Notes: generated by a model not told the origin, from the letters alone. DNA of 5,265 nucleotides from JACQPU01 sp039961715 (GCA_039961715.1 JABRVW010000154.1:1-5265), one strand, 5' to 3'; counted from the stretch's first letter, positions 1-5,265 are shown. Translations and numbers: made by a program.

Positions 1-184
1 TTACAAAACGGCTTGGATTGGGTCTGGTGTCGTCGAGAAATCCGTTGCCGGACGCGATGGAGTTGCCCCAGATGAGGTATCGCGTGCTGTCGCTGTAGAG
101 GGACCGGTCGTTCAGTCGGAGAAATCCTGCCGTCAGAAAAAGGGCAATGAGGGCGGCGAGGACAAGGGTTGTTCGTCTGGTCAT
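1..184 (-). CDS. Probable polytopic membrane glycosyltransferase (GT39/ArnT/PMT-like), N-terminal fragment
   Basis: This is the 5' part of a gene that runs off the left edge; 61 codons are visible. The start is the ATG at 184, which overlaps the stop of the upstream DNA glycosylase gene as ATGA and has GAAGGA four bases upstream (189-194). The protein opens with a short basic stretch (MTRR), then a hydrophobic segment at about residues 7-22, which fits a first membrane helix. A polar loop follows with an acidic residue in the context YSDS (D32), then RYLIWG (35-40) and SGNGF (45-49). Membrane glycosyltransferases that use polyprenyl-phosphate sugars (dolichyl-P-mannose protein mannosyltransferase and ArnT-like families) typically have one N-terminal helix followed by an outward-facing loop with a key acidic residue, a Y-L-x-x-G-like stretch and a G-x-G motif. 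The match is by pattern only, because the rest of the multi-helix body is outside the window. Another integral membrane protein remains possible. Confidence 0.6.
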   Translation of the reverse strand, partial: MTRRTTLVLAALIALFLTAGFLRLNDRSLYSDSTRYLIWGNSIASGNGFLDDTRPNPSRFV

Positions 185-879
185 GTGTTCCTTCGATTGA
201 GCAGTGTGTTGACGCGTCGAAAGACCGCGTTGAACATGGGCTCCGTGAGCCTCCCCGTGAACGTGTTCTGCTGGCTCGGATGGAACGATCCAAGCAGTGT
301 GACGCTTTCGTTCAATTGTACCTCCACTCCGTGGCCGAAACGTGGCTTCTTCGGGAGAGATGCCCTCCCGAGTTCAACGAACGCCTGGTATGCCGTGTCA
401 AACCCGAGTTTTCCCAGTCCGACAATCACCTCGACCCTATCCAGGATTTTCAGCTCTGCGTGGAGAAATGGACGGCAGTTGCGGATTTCCCGGTGGAGCG
501 GCTTGTTCAGTGGTGGCGCACACCGGCATGTTGCGGTGATGAAGCAATCGGTCAGTTCTTGTCCGTCGTTGCGGTCGATCGATCTGGGGTGGCGGGCAAA
601 CCCCGCGTTGTAGAGGGCCCTGTAGAGCCAATCGCCACTGCGGTCGCCCGTGAACATGCGTCCCGTTCTGTTTCCCCCATGCGCCGCGGGAGCAAGGCCC
701 ACCAGAAGCAGGCGCGCGTGCGGGTCACCAAATCCCGGAATCGGCTTTCCCCAGTACTCCTGGTCCCTGTACCTCAGCGTCTTCTCGCGGGCGACCTTGG
801 TCCGCCACCGAACAAGGCGCGGACAGAGTTTACAGGCCGTGATCTTGCGGTTGAGGGTGTCCAGGCTTCGGGGATTCAT
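181..879 (-). CDS. udgB: Family 5 uracil-DNA glycosylase (UDGb type), probable 4Fe-4S protein
   Basis: A 232-residue base-excision repair enzyme of the uracil-DNA glycosylase superfamily. It is expected to remove uracil, and in characterised family 5 members also other deaminated bases such as hypoxanthine, from DNA. Motif 1 is GLAPAAHGG (61-69). The alanine where family 4 enzymes carry an acidic residue is the family 5 hallmark. It is followed by GRMFTGD (73-79). The second catalytic/binding motif is HPSQQN (200-205), followed by TFTGRLT. Cysteines C16 and C19 (CKLC), C120 (RCAPP) and C135 fit the four 4Fe-4S ligands known in families 4 and 5; C112 and C118 are additional. Length is normal for the family, and the sequence looks intact. 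The ATG at 879 overlaps the hydrolase stop (ATGA). Upstream there is only a weak GAGCGG, so translation probably depends on coupling to the upstream gene. Its own stop overlaps the next start in the same way. The family assignment is firm; exact substrate range cannot be read from sequence. Confidence 0.95.
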   Translation of the reverse strand: MNPRSLDTLNRKITACKLCPRLVRWRTKVAREKTLRYRDQEYWGKPIPGFGDPHARLLLVGLAPAAHGGNRTGRMFTGDRSGDWLYRALYNAGFARHPRSIDRNDGQELTDCFITATCRCAPPLNKPLHREIRNCRPFLHAELKILDRVEVIVGLGKLGFDTAYQAFVELGRASLPKKPRFGHGVEVQLNESVTLLGSFHPSQQNTFTGRLTEPMFNAVFRRVNTLLNRRNT

Positions 880-1676
880 CCGCTCAGACGCTTGAGGAAT
901 TCCAGAAGGTGCTTGTTGAAGGCCGGGGAATTTTCCAGATTGCTCATGTGGGCCGCGTTGGGGATGCTGTGCAAAACGGAATCTCTAATCTGTTTCTGCA
1001 TTGCTTCCGAGGCCGACTGGGGGGTCAGCGTGTCTTTTTCACCCACGAGGATCAGCGTGGGGACCCTGATGCCGGAAAGAGCCGGGGTCGTATCTGTTCT
1101 TGCGGCAAGCGCCAACAGTGTACCGGCGATCGACAGCGGTGGTGTCGCCTCGATGATCTTGCGAATGGCCTCGACGGCTGTCGGATTGCTCTTGAATGTC
1201 TCGGGGGCGAAGACTGCCTTGACGAATCCCTCTGCAAACGCGGCTGAGCCCGTTTCCTTGACGCTCTTCATCTGGTTTGCCCGTTTGACCTTCGCCTCGT
1301 TTGAATCGGCTTCGCTACGTGTATCGCAGAGGATCAGCGCACGCACTCTGTCCGCATTTCGTTCCACGGCCCGGAGGGCGATATACCCTCCCATCGAGAG
1401 CCCGCAGAGCACGGCCTGTCGGATTCCAAGCTCGTCGAGCAACGCAATCAGGTCGTCTACAAAGAGCTCAATCGTGTATTGCCCGTCTCCCACATCACTC
1501 TGTCCGTGGCCGCGCACATCGTAGGAAATCGCCCTGATATCGTGTGGAAGGGCCATCATCTGGGGTTCCCACATGGCATGGCTGAAAGGGAAGCCGTGGA
1601 TGAAGACCACAGGCGTCCCCTGGGGAAGCCCCCGTTCCTGGTAATTGATGTTGATCCCATTGACCTGAATCTTCAT
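876..1676 (-). CDS. Alpha/beta-fold hydrolase (3-oxoadipate enol-lactonase/esterase-like)
   Basis: A 266-residue single-domain alpha/beta hydrolase, probably cytoplasmic because no signal peptide is seen. All expected elements are present in order: oxyanion-hole HGF (27-29), the strand and loop with YDVRGHGQSD (52-61), the nucleophile elbow GLSMGG with Ser94, the acid in GEKD (Asp215), and the catalytic histidine in NAAHMSN (His243). The compact lid and the spacing of these motifs resemble PcaD-type 3-oxoadipate enol-lactonases and related carboxylesterases. No other gene of the beta-ketoadipate pathway is nearby, so a lactonase role is not supported by context and the substrate is unknown. 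The ATG at 1676 overlaps the upstream glycosyltransferase stop as ATGA and is preceded by AAGAAAGG with a 6-nt spacer, which supports this start. Position between a lipid-type glycosyltransferase and a DNA repair gene gives no clear functional hint; an ester or lipid substrate is one guess. Confidence 0.9.
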   Translation of the reverse strand: MKIQVNGININYQERGLPQGTPVVFIHGFPFSHAMWEPQMMALPHDIRAISYDVRGHGQSDVGDGQYTIELFVDDLIALLDELGIRQAVLCGLSMGGYIALRAVERNADRVRALILCDTRSEADSNEAKVKRANQMKSVKETGSAAFAEGFVKAVFAPETFKSNPTAVEAIRKIIEATPPLSIAGTLLALAARTDTTPALSGIRVPTLILVGEKDTLTPQSASEAMQKQIRDSVLHSIPNAAHMSNLENSPAFNKHLLEFLKRLSG

Positions 1677-2824
1677 GACATGCCTTTCTTGTGAACAAAT
1701 TCCATGGCATCAGAGAGAATATCGCGCGCGGCATTGGGTTTTGCAAGACGGGATGCGGCCTCTCGTGCTCCTTTAAGCAGTTCCGGCCGTTCAAGAATGC
1801 GCTTGATCTTGTAGCCTACGTTCGGAATATCGAGTGCCTTCCAGCCGGCCCGCTCCTCGACGATGATCTCGGTATTGCGCGTTTCCTGGCCGGGGATCGG
1901 GTCCACGATGAGCATGGGAGCGCCCATGGCCATCGCTTCGGCGGACGTCAATCCGCCCGCCTTTGAGATTAACAGGTCGCATGCGTTCATCCATTCGTGG
2001 ATATTCTCCACGAAGCCCGTCGCGCGAAGGAGCACATTGGAGGGTGGAACGGTTTCCTCCAGATGCTGACGCAGTTTCTGGTTCTTTCCGCACACAGCCA
2101 CGAGCGTGAATTCCTTGTCGGGGAACATCTGAAGCATGGCAAGGACTTCCTGCGCCATCTTTTCCGGCTTTCCAACCCCGAAACCTCCCCACACCATGAG
2201 AATGGTCATACGGCCATCCGGGAGACCCAGTCGCTGTCGCGCCGCAGCGGGATCTTCCCGCTTGCCGAAGTCCGGCATGACCGGAATGCCCAGGACGCGG
2301 ATACGATCTGCAGGAGCTCCTTTGGAACGCAGTTGCCACGCAGATTCTTCGGTGTGCACGTAGTAGCGATCGACCACGGGGTCCACCCAGTACTGATGAG
2401 CGTCGAAATCCGTCGTAACGGCAAACACGGGCGCCGCGACACCAGAGGACCGGAGCCGCCTCGACACGGAAATATAAGGGAGGAAATGTGTGCAGAGGAT
2501 TGCGTCGGGCTTTTCCTCTTTCAGAAATTCAAGGTACTCCCGGTAGTTCAGATCGTCAAAGATCTTGAGCAGGCCCTTCTTTTCGTACGGCTTCAATTGC
2601 GCCCTGGAGTAAAGGTATCCCCAGAGCTCGGGTGCCCTGTTCACCATCGCAAGATAGGATCCGGCGTAGAGGTGCTTGAAGGTCCTCGACGTGAAGTCCA
2701 GACAGTCGAAGTGTTTGCAGGTGAGGCCGCTCATTGTTTTTGCGGCGTGCTCGAGTGCGGCGGCCGCGCGCAAATGTCCGGCGCCTCCCGTCGCAGAAAG
2801 GATGAGGAATGAGAGGGGTTTCAT
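1673..2824 (-). CDS. MGDG-synthase/UgtP-like glycosyltransferase (GT28, GT-B fold)
   Basis: A 383-residue two-domain glycosyltransferase. The N-terminal half resembles the monogalactosyldiacylglycerol synthase domain: glycine-rich GGAGH (13-17) in the first loop, CTHF (111-114), then VTTDFDAHQYW (136-146) and GIPV (179-182). The C-terminal half resembles the Glyco_tran_28 nucleotide-sugar binding domain: VWGGFGVGK (211-219), SKAGGLTSAEAMAMG (287-301) and PIPGQE (309-314). Members of this family transfer glucose or galactose from UDP-sugars to diacylglycerol, usually at the cytoplasmic membrane face. MurG is a more distant relative. The acceptor and sugar here are inferred from family only. 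No membrane helix or signal peptide is obvious, which fits a peripheral membrane protein. The ATG at 2824 overlaps the hemerythrin stop (ATGA). The bases just upstream are GC-rich with no Shine-Dalgarno match, so coupled reinitiation is likely. Its stop overlaps the hydrolase start. Confidence 0.9.
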   Translation of the reverse strand: MKPLSFLILSATGGAGHLRAAAALEHAAKTMSGLTCKHFDCLDFTSRTFKHLYAGSYLAMVNRAPELWGYLYSRAQLKPYEKKGLLKIFDDLNYREYLEFLKEEKPDAILCTHFLPYISVSRRLRSSGVAAPVFAVTTDFDAHQYWVDPVVDRYYVHTEESAWQLRSKGAPADRIRVLGIPVMPDFGKREDPAAARQRLGLPDGRMTILMVWGGFGVGKPEKMAQEVLAMLQMFPDKEFTLVAVCGKNQKLRQHLEETVPPSNVLLRATGFVENIHEWMNACDLLISKAGGLTSAEAMAMGAPMLIVDPIPGQETRNTEIIVEERAGWKALDIPNVGYKIKRILERPELLKGAREAASRLAKPNAARDILSDAMEFVHKKGMS

Positions 2825-3303
2825 GAAGCCGGGGCCGGCGAATCGGGAGGGGAACGGTGGAGCAGGTGACCGGTGCGTTCAAGAACCTCGGGGGGCGCTT
2901 CAGCCTCAAACAGGGGGAACAGTTCCCGTTCTTCCTTGCGGATGTGTCCGTCCAGCAACTCCGCAAACTTCTCGAGCTGAGCCGGGGTTTTCTCCGAATC
3001 CGGATTCATGAACCGTTTGATGAATTCCCTGACGAGCCGGTGCTCGTTCAGAAGATTCTTCACGTGTTCCCTGCCTGCGGGGACATGCTCCATCACCTGA
3101 GGAAACAGCGATTCTTCTTCTGCCTGAAAATGAGGAACAAGGTGTTCCTGATAGAATTCCACGACATACGATGCCTGCCCCACCGGGTCTTTTGGCCATC
3201 CATTCAGGATCGTCCTGTCTGTCGTTCTGATTTGTTGAGCCAACAGGAGACCATGATAGTGGTCTTGCGAGAGTGGAACGAGGCTTTCGTGACGTCTGGC
3301 CAT
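2821..3303 (-). CDS. Hemerythrin-like HHE domain protein
   Basis: A 160-residue soluble protein made of a single hemerythrin-like four-helix bundle. Probable di-iron ligands follow the family pattern: His15 (in DHYHG, with His17 next to it), His58 and Glu62 (HFQAE), His88 (NEHRLV), and His120 and Glu124 (HIRKE). Both helices with the paired HxxxE signature are intact and each is followed by a LFP motif (66-68 and 128-130). The last ten or so residues are proline- and serine-rich and probably disordered. Proteins of this family bind O2, sense oxygen or iron, or protect against nitric oxide and oxidative stress; no extra sensor or output domain is fused here, so the role is open. The ATG at 3303 is supported by a strong GGAGGGG at 3310-3316 with a 6-nt spacer. 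It lies 34 nt after the citrate synthase stop and overlaps the following glycosyltransferase by ATGA, so it is probably the first gene of the tightly coupled block. Confidence 0.93.
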   Translation of the reverse strand: MARRHESLVPLSQDHYHGLLLAQQIRTTDRTILNGWPKDPVGQASYVVEFYQEHLVPHFQAEEESLFPQVMEHVPAGREHVKNLLNEHRLVREFIKRFMNPDSEKTPAQLEKFAELLDGHIRKEERELFPLFEAEAPPEVLERTGHLLHRSPPDSPAPAS

Positions 3304-3309
3304 GGCTCA

Positions 3310-3316
3310 CCCCTCC
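3310..3316 (-). promoter_or_regulatory. Strong ribosome binding site of the hemerythrin gene
   Basis: The minus strand reads GGAGGGG six bases before the ATG at 3303. It is the strongest Shine-Dalgarno match in the minus-strand run. It sits in the 34-nt gap after citrate synthase, so the overlapping block can be loaded with ribosomes independently of citrate synthase. Confidence 0.75.
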
Positions 3317-3337
3317 GTTCGCCCCCGGGTTGTACAC

Positions 3338-4627
3338 CTACTTCCGCTTATCGATGGGTACCCAGGCCCGCTCTTCCTTGCCCAGATAGATCTGCCGGGG
3401 CCGCGCGATCTTCTGCTCCGGATCCAGGATGTGTTCTTCCCATTGCGCAAGCCAGCCCACCGTGCGCGGAATGGCGAAAAGCACAGGAAAGAAGTCCATC
3501 GGAAAGCCCATCGCCTGGTAGATGAGGCCTGAATAGAAATCGACGTTCGGATAGAGCTTCCGTTTGATGAAGTATTCGTCTTCCAGGGCGATACGCTCCA
3601 GCTCCAGCGCAATATCCAGTTTCGGATTCTTGCCGGTTACCTCGAAGACCTCGTACGCAAGCTTCTTGATAACCTTGGCCCGTGGATCATAGTTCTTGTA
3701 CACCCTGTGTCCGAAACCCATCAGCCTGCCCTTGCCTTCCTTGGCGGCCTTCACGAATGTCGGGACATTTTTTTTGTCACCGATCTCATCGAGCATCCGG
3801 AGAACCGCCTCGTTGGCCCCGCCGTGCAGAGGACCCCACAGGGCGGCCGCGGCTGCGGCGCATGCCGAATACGGATCAACATAGGAGCTCCCCACGCCGC
3901 GCATCGCGTTGGCACTGCAATTCTGCTCATGGTCTGCATGCAGAATGAACAGCACCGTGAGCGCATGTTCCAGCACGGGGTGTGGCTCGTACTTCGCGCT
4001 GCCCATCTGGAACATCATGTTGAGGAAGTTTCCGGCGTATGTAAGGGAATTGTCGGGATAGACGTACGGCATGCCCTTGGAATGCCGGTAGGAAAAGGCC
4101 GCAATCGTCGGCACTTTCGCAATCAGCCGGTTGATTTGCCTCTGCCGGATCTCGGGGTCGAAGAAGCTCTTTGCCTCTGGATAGAAGGTGGAGAGAGCGG
4201 CGATCGTGCTGATGAACATCCCCATGGGATGCGCATCGTACCGGAATCCTTCCATGAGCTTCTTGACGTTCTCATGGACAAAGGTGTGGTGGCGGATTGT
4301 TTTTCGCCATTCCTCACGCTGGGCATGCGTGGGCAGTTCGCCTTTCAGAAGAAGATATGCTACTTCCAGGAACGATGTCGAATGTTCTGCTAATTGCTCA
4401 ATCGGATACCCGCGGTACCGGAGGATTCCCTTGTCGCCGTCGATGTACGTGATACGGCTCTTGACCGATGCCGTGTTCATAAACGCGGGATCGTAGGACA
4501 TCAATCCAAAGTCGGAATCCTTGACCTTGATCTGTCTGAGATCAATCGCCCGGATCGTTTCGTTTTCGATCGGGATTTCGTACTTCTTGCCAGTTCTGTT
4601 GTCGGTGATCGTGAGAGTATCCGGCAT
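3338..4627 (-). CDS. gltA: Citrate synthase (long bacterial type)
   Basis: A 429-residue citrate synthase, catalysing condensation of oxaloacetate and acetyl-CoA to citrate as the entry step of the TCA cycle in the cytoplasm. The catalytic residues are clear by comparison with the Escherichia coli enzyme: His268 in GPLHGGANEA, His307 in GFGHRVYKNYDPRA and Asp363 in NVDFYSG. Substrate-contacting HADHEQN (230-236) and the arginines in YDPRA (R316), PRTVGW (R388) and ARPRQ (R411) are also present. Length and the extra N-terminal beta-rich segment (residues 1 to about 50) match the long, usually hexameric bacterial type, some members of which are inhibited by NADH; whether this one is cannot be judged. 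The ATG at 4627 has GCAGGAG (4633-4639) five bases upstream. It is the first gene of the minus-strand run. One 8-A run lies in the coding strand at 3768-3775 (Lys285-Lys286-Asn287), with the frame intact. Confidence 0.98.
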   Translation of the reverse strand: MPDTLTITDNRTGKKYEIPIENETIRAIDLRQIKVKDSDFGLMSYDPAFMNTASVKSRITYIDGDKGILRYRGYPIEQLAEHSTSFLEVAYLLLKGELPTHAQREEWRKTIRHHTFVHENVKKLMEGFRYDAHPMGMFISTIAALSTFYPEAKSFFDPEIRQRQINRLIAKVPTIAAFSYRHSKGMPYVYPDNSLTYAGNFLNMMFQMGSAKYEPHPVLEHALTVLFILHADHEQNCSANAMRGVGSSYVDPYSACAAAAAALWGPLHGGANEAVLRMLDEIGDKKNVPTFVKAAKEGKGRLMGFGHRVYKNYDPRAKVIKKLAYEVFEVTGKNPKLDIALELERIALEDEYFIKRKLYPNVDFYSGLIYQAMGFPMDFFPVLFAIPRTVGWLAQWEEHILDPEQKIARPRQIYLGKEERAWVPIDKRK

Positions 4628-4632
4628 GGAAG

Positions 4633-4639
4633 CTCCTGC
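4633..4639 (-). promoter_or_regulatory. Ribosome binding site of gltA
   Basis: The minus strand reads GCAGGAG followed by a 5-nt spacer and the ATG at 4627. This supports that start. Confidence 0.7.
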
Positions 4640-4773
4640 GTGAAGCGTTGATTGGACCCCCTTTTGAAGCGGAAATTAACCAAATTTTCAGGAATTCTTC
4701 CACCAAAATCGGCGTGAACCGCGATTCTGCGACCAAAAGTTCTGTATATTCCATTTTCGAAGACCATTTCAAA

Positions 4774-4779
4774 AGGTGA
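4774..4779 (+). promoter_or_regulatory. Ribosome binding site that bears on the DUF4920 start
   Basis: AGGTGA lies directly before two adjacent in-frame ATG codons at 4781 and 4784. The distance from the GG pair is about 4 nt to the first ATG and 7 nt to the second, so the second start has the more usual spacing. The difference is one methionine. Confidence 0.55.
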
Positions 4780-4780
4780 A

Positions 4781-5251
4781 ATGATGAAACCAGTTTTTGC
4801 TGTCTTGATAGTGCTGTTGCTTCCGTATCTCGCCTCGTCCCAGGGAAGGACGGTGTACGGAAAACCGTTAACCCTTCAGGAATCCGTTTCTGTATCGGAG
4901 ATCCTGCGCGCACCAGAAGTATTCAAGGGGAAACGGGTCGTTGTCGAGGGAGAAATTTCGGAGGTGTGCCAGAAGAAAGGATGCTGGATCAACGTCAGGG
5001 ATCCTGAGGGTTTGGGGGAACTGCGGGTCAAGGTGGAGGATGACGTCATAGTGTTTCCGAAAGACGCGAAGGGAAAGCGGGTCAAAGCGGAGGGGATAAT
5101 CAGCGTCACGGTTTTGACCGAGGAGGAAAGAAGGCGGAGGGCAAGGCATGAGGCGGAAGAACAGGGCACCCTGAAGGAATTCGATGCGTCGAAGATCAAG
5201 GGTTCGGTCACAAGCATCCAAATGGAAGGAGAGGGGGCGGTGGTGGAGTAG
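4781..5251 (+). CDS. Exported DUF4920 family protein
   Basis: A 156-residue protein of unknown function with an N-terminal signal peptide: Met-Lys-Pro, a hydrophobic core at about residues 5-17, and a probable signal peptidase I site near ASSQ (18-21). There is no lipobox cysteine, so a soluble periplasmic location is expected. The mature part matches the DUF4920 pattern: LQESVSVSEIL (32-42), FKGKRVVVEGEISEVC (48-63), the conserved CQKKGCW (63-69) with paired cysteines C63 and C68, VFPKDAKGKRVKAEG (91-105), then a charged, probably helical stretch TEEERRRRARHEAEEQG (113-129) and a closing GEGAVV. The beta-rich part is OB-fold-like by family inference. The two cysteines could bind metal or form a disulfide; neither is proven. 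It is transcribed divergently from citrate synthase. The start could be the ATG at 4781 or the one at 4784, which has better ribosome-binding-site spacing. Confidence 0.88.
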   Translation: MMKPVFAVLIVLLLPYLASSQGRTVYGKPLTLQESVSVSEILRAPEVFKGKRVVVEGEISEVCQKKGCWINVRDPEGLGELRVKVEDDVIVFPKDAKGKRVKAEGIISVTVLTEEERRRRARHEAEEQGTLKEFDASKIKGSVTSIQMEGEGAVVE

Positions 5252-5264
5252 GGGGGGGTTGGAA
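5231..5264 (+). other. G-rich tract across the stop codon of the DUF4920 gene
   Basis: From 5231 to about 5262 the plus strand is almost all G with single-base breaks: five Gs at 5233-5237, several GG pairs, and eight Gs at 5251-5258 that include the last base of the TAG stop. No stem-loop followed by a T run is seen, so this is not an ordinary intrinsic terminator. A two-layer G-quadruplex could form in principle. The run ends close to the window edge. Confidence 0.5.
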
Positions 5265-5265
5265 C

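Larger units (their letters stand above)
4628..4780. promoter_or_regulatory. Divergent intergenic promoter region between gltA and the DUF4920 gene
   Basis: A 153-bp non-coding gap between two divergent starts, markedly richer in A and T (especially 4665-4780) than the flanking genes. By geometry it must carry promoters for both directions. For the plus strand, TATATT at 4745-4750 is a reasonable -10 element about 30 bases before the start codon, but no convincing -35 lies 16-18 bases upstream. For the minus strand, the AT-rich segment 4675-4688 could hold a -10, again without a clear partner. A weak inverted pair (AATCG at 4707-4711, CGATT at 4722-4726) is present but is too short to call an operator. 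The region is supported by layout; the individual elements are not firm. Confidence 0.55.

Noticed and set aside
169..1524. A 451-codon open frame on the plus strand antisense to the DNA glycosylase and the hydrolase
   Set aside because: It spans two well-supported genes on the other strand, has no family-like motifs and is rich in Ser, Arg and Ala as expected of a shadow frame in GC-rich DNA.
1997..2812. A 271-codon open frame on the plus strand antisense to the glycosyltransferase
   Set aside because: The opposite strand encodes a clear glycosyltransferase with all motifs; this frame shows no recognisable domain.
2857..3525. A 222-codon plus-strand open frame antisense to hemerythrin and the end of citrate synthase
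   Set aside because: It crosses two real genes and an intergenic gap, and its translation lacks domain character.
3707..4393. A 228-codon plus-strand open frame within citrate synthase
   Set aside because: It is entirely antisense to a highly conserved enzyme gene and has no recognisable motif.
4681..4707. Bacteroidota-type promoter on the minus strand (TTTG followed by an AAAATTTG element)
   Set aside because: The spacing is about 15 nt rather than the usual 19 or so and the second element lacks the leading TA, so it is not convincing.
4707..4726. Short inverted pair AATCG / CGATT in the divergent region as a possible operator
   Set aside because: Only five bases per arm with a ten-base spacer, which is expected by chance.
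5252..5265. Intrinsic terminator after the DUF4920 gene
   Set aside because: Only a G run and a few bases remain before the window edge; no hairpin or T tract is visible.
1..5265. Mobile element, CRISPR array, toxin-antitoxin, defence system, tRNA or rRNA
   Set aside because: No repeats, transposase or integrase motifs or RNA-gene-like sequence were found; nearly all bases are explained by standard protein genes.

Overview
The window reads as an ordinary bacterial chromosome segment of moderately high GC. Six genes run in one direction on the minus strand, and one gene diverges from them on the plus strand. All six complete genes have recognisable families, the seventh is cut by the window edge, and coding density is very high. 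The taxonomic signal is weak. The mix of a DUF4920 periplasmic protein, a family 5 uracil-DNA glycosylase, an MGDG-synthase-like glycosyltransferase and a long bacterial citrate synthase would suit a Gram-negative, free-living lineage such as the Bacteroidota/Chlorobiota-Ignavibacteria group or Acidobacteriota. That is inference, not a firm call.

Layout, in the transcription order of the minus-strand run: citrate synthase (4627-3338) has a good ribosome binding site. After a 34-nt gap comes a single-domain hemerythrin-like protein (3303-2821), also with a strong ribosome binding site. Four more genes follow, each overlapping the previous one by exactly the four bases ATGA: a GT28/MGDG-synthase-like glycosyltransferase (2824-1673), an alpha/beta hydrolase (1676-876), a family 5 uracil-DNA glycosylase (879-181), and the first 61 codons of a probable polytopic membrane glycosyltransferase (184 to the left edge). 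These overlaps strongly suggest one polycistronic mRNA with translational coupling. The last gene runs out of the window, so the operon end and any terminator are not visible.

The 153-bp AT-rich gap 4628-4780 separates citrate synthase from the divergent gene (4781-5251), which encodes a small exported DUF4920 protein. This gap is the only substantial non-coding stretch and must hold the promoters for both directions, though no textbook promoter stands out. The last bases after the DUF4920 stop are strongly G-rich.

How the genes work together: there is no single obvious pathway. Citrate synthase is central metabolism; hemerythrin and the probable Fe-S glycosylase both bind iron or depend on it; the two glycosyltransferases and perhaps the hydrolase could act on envelope lipids or glycans. 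I found no mobile element, CRISPR array, RNA gene or defence system. The points of interest are the tight overlap architecture and the unusual mix of genes behind citrate synthase.
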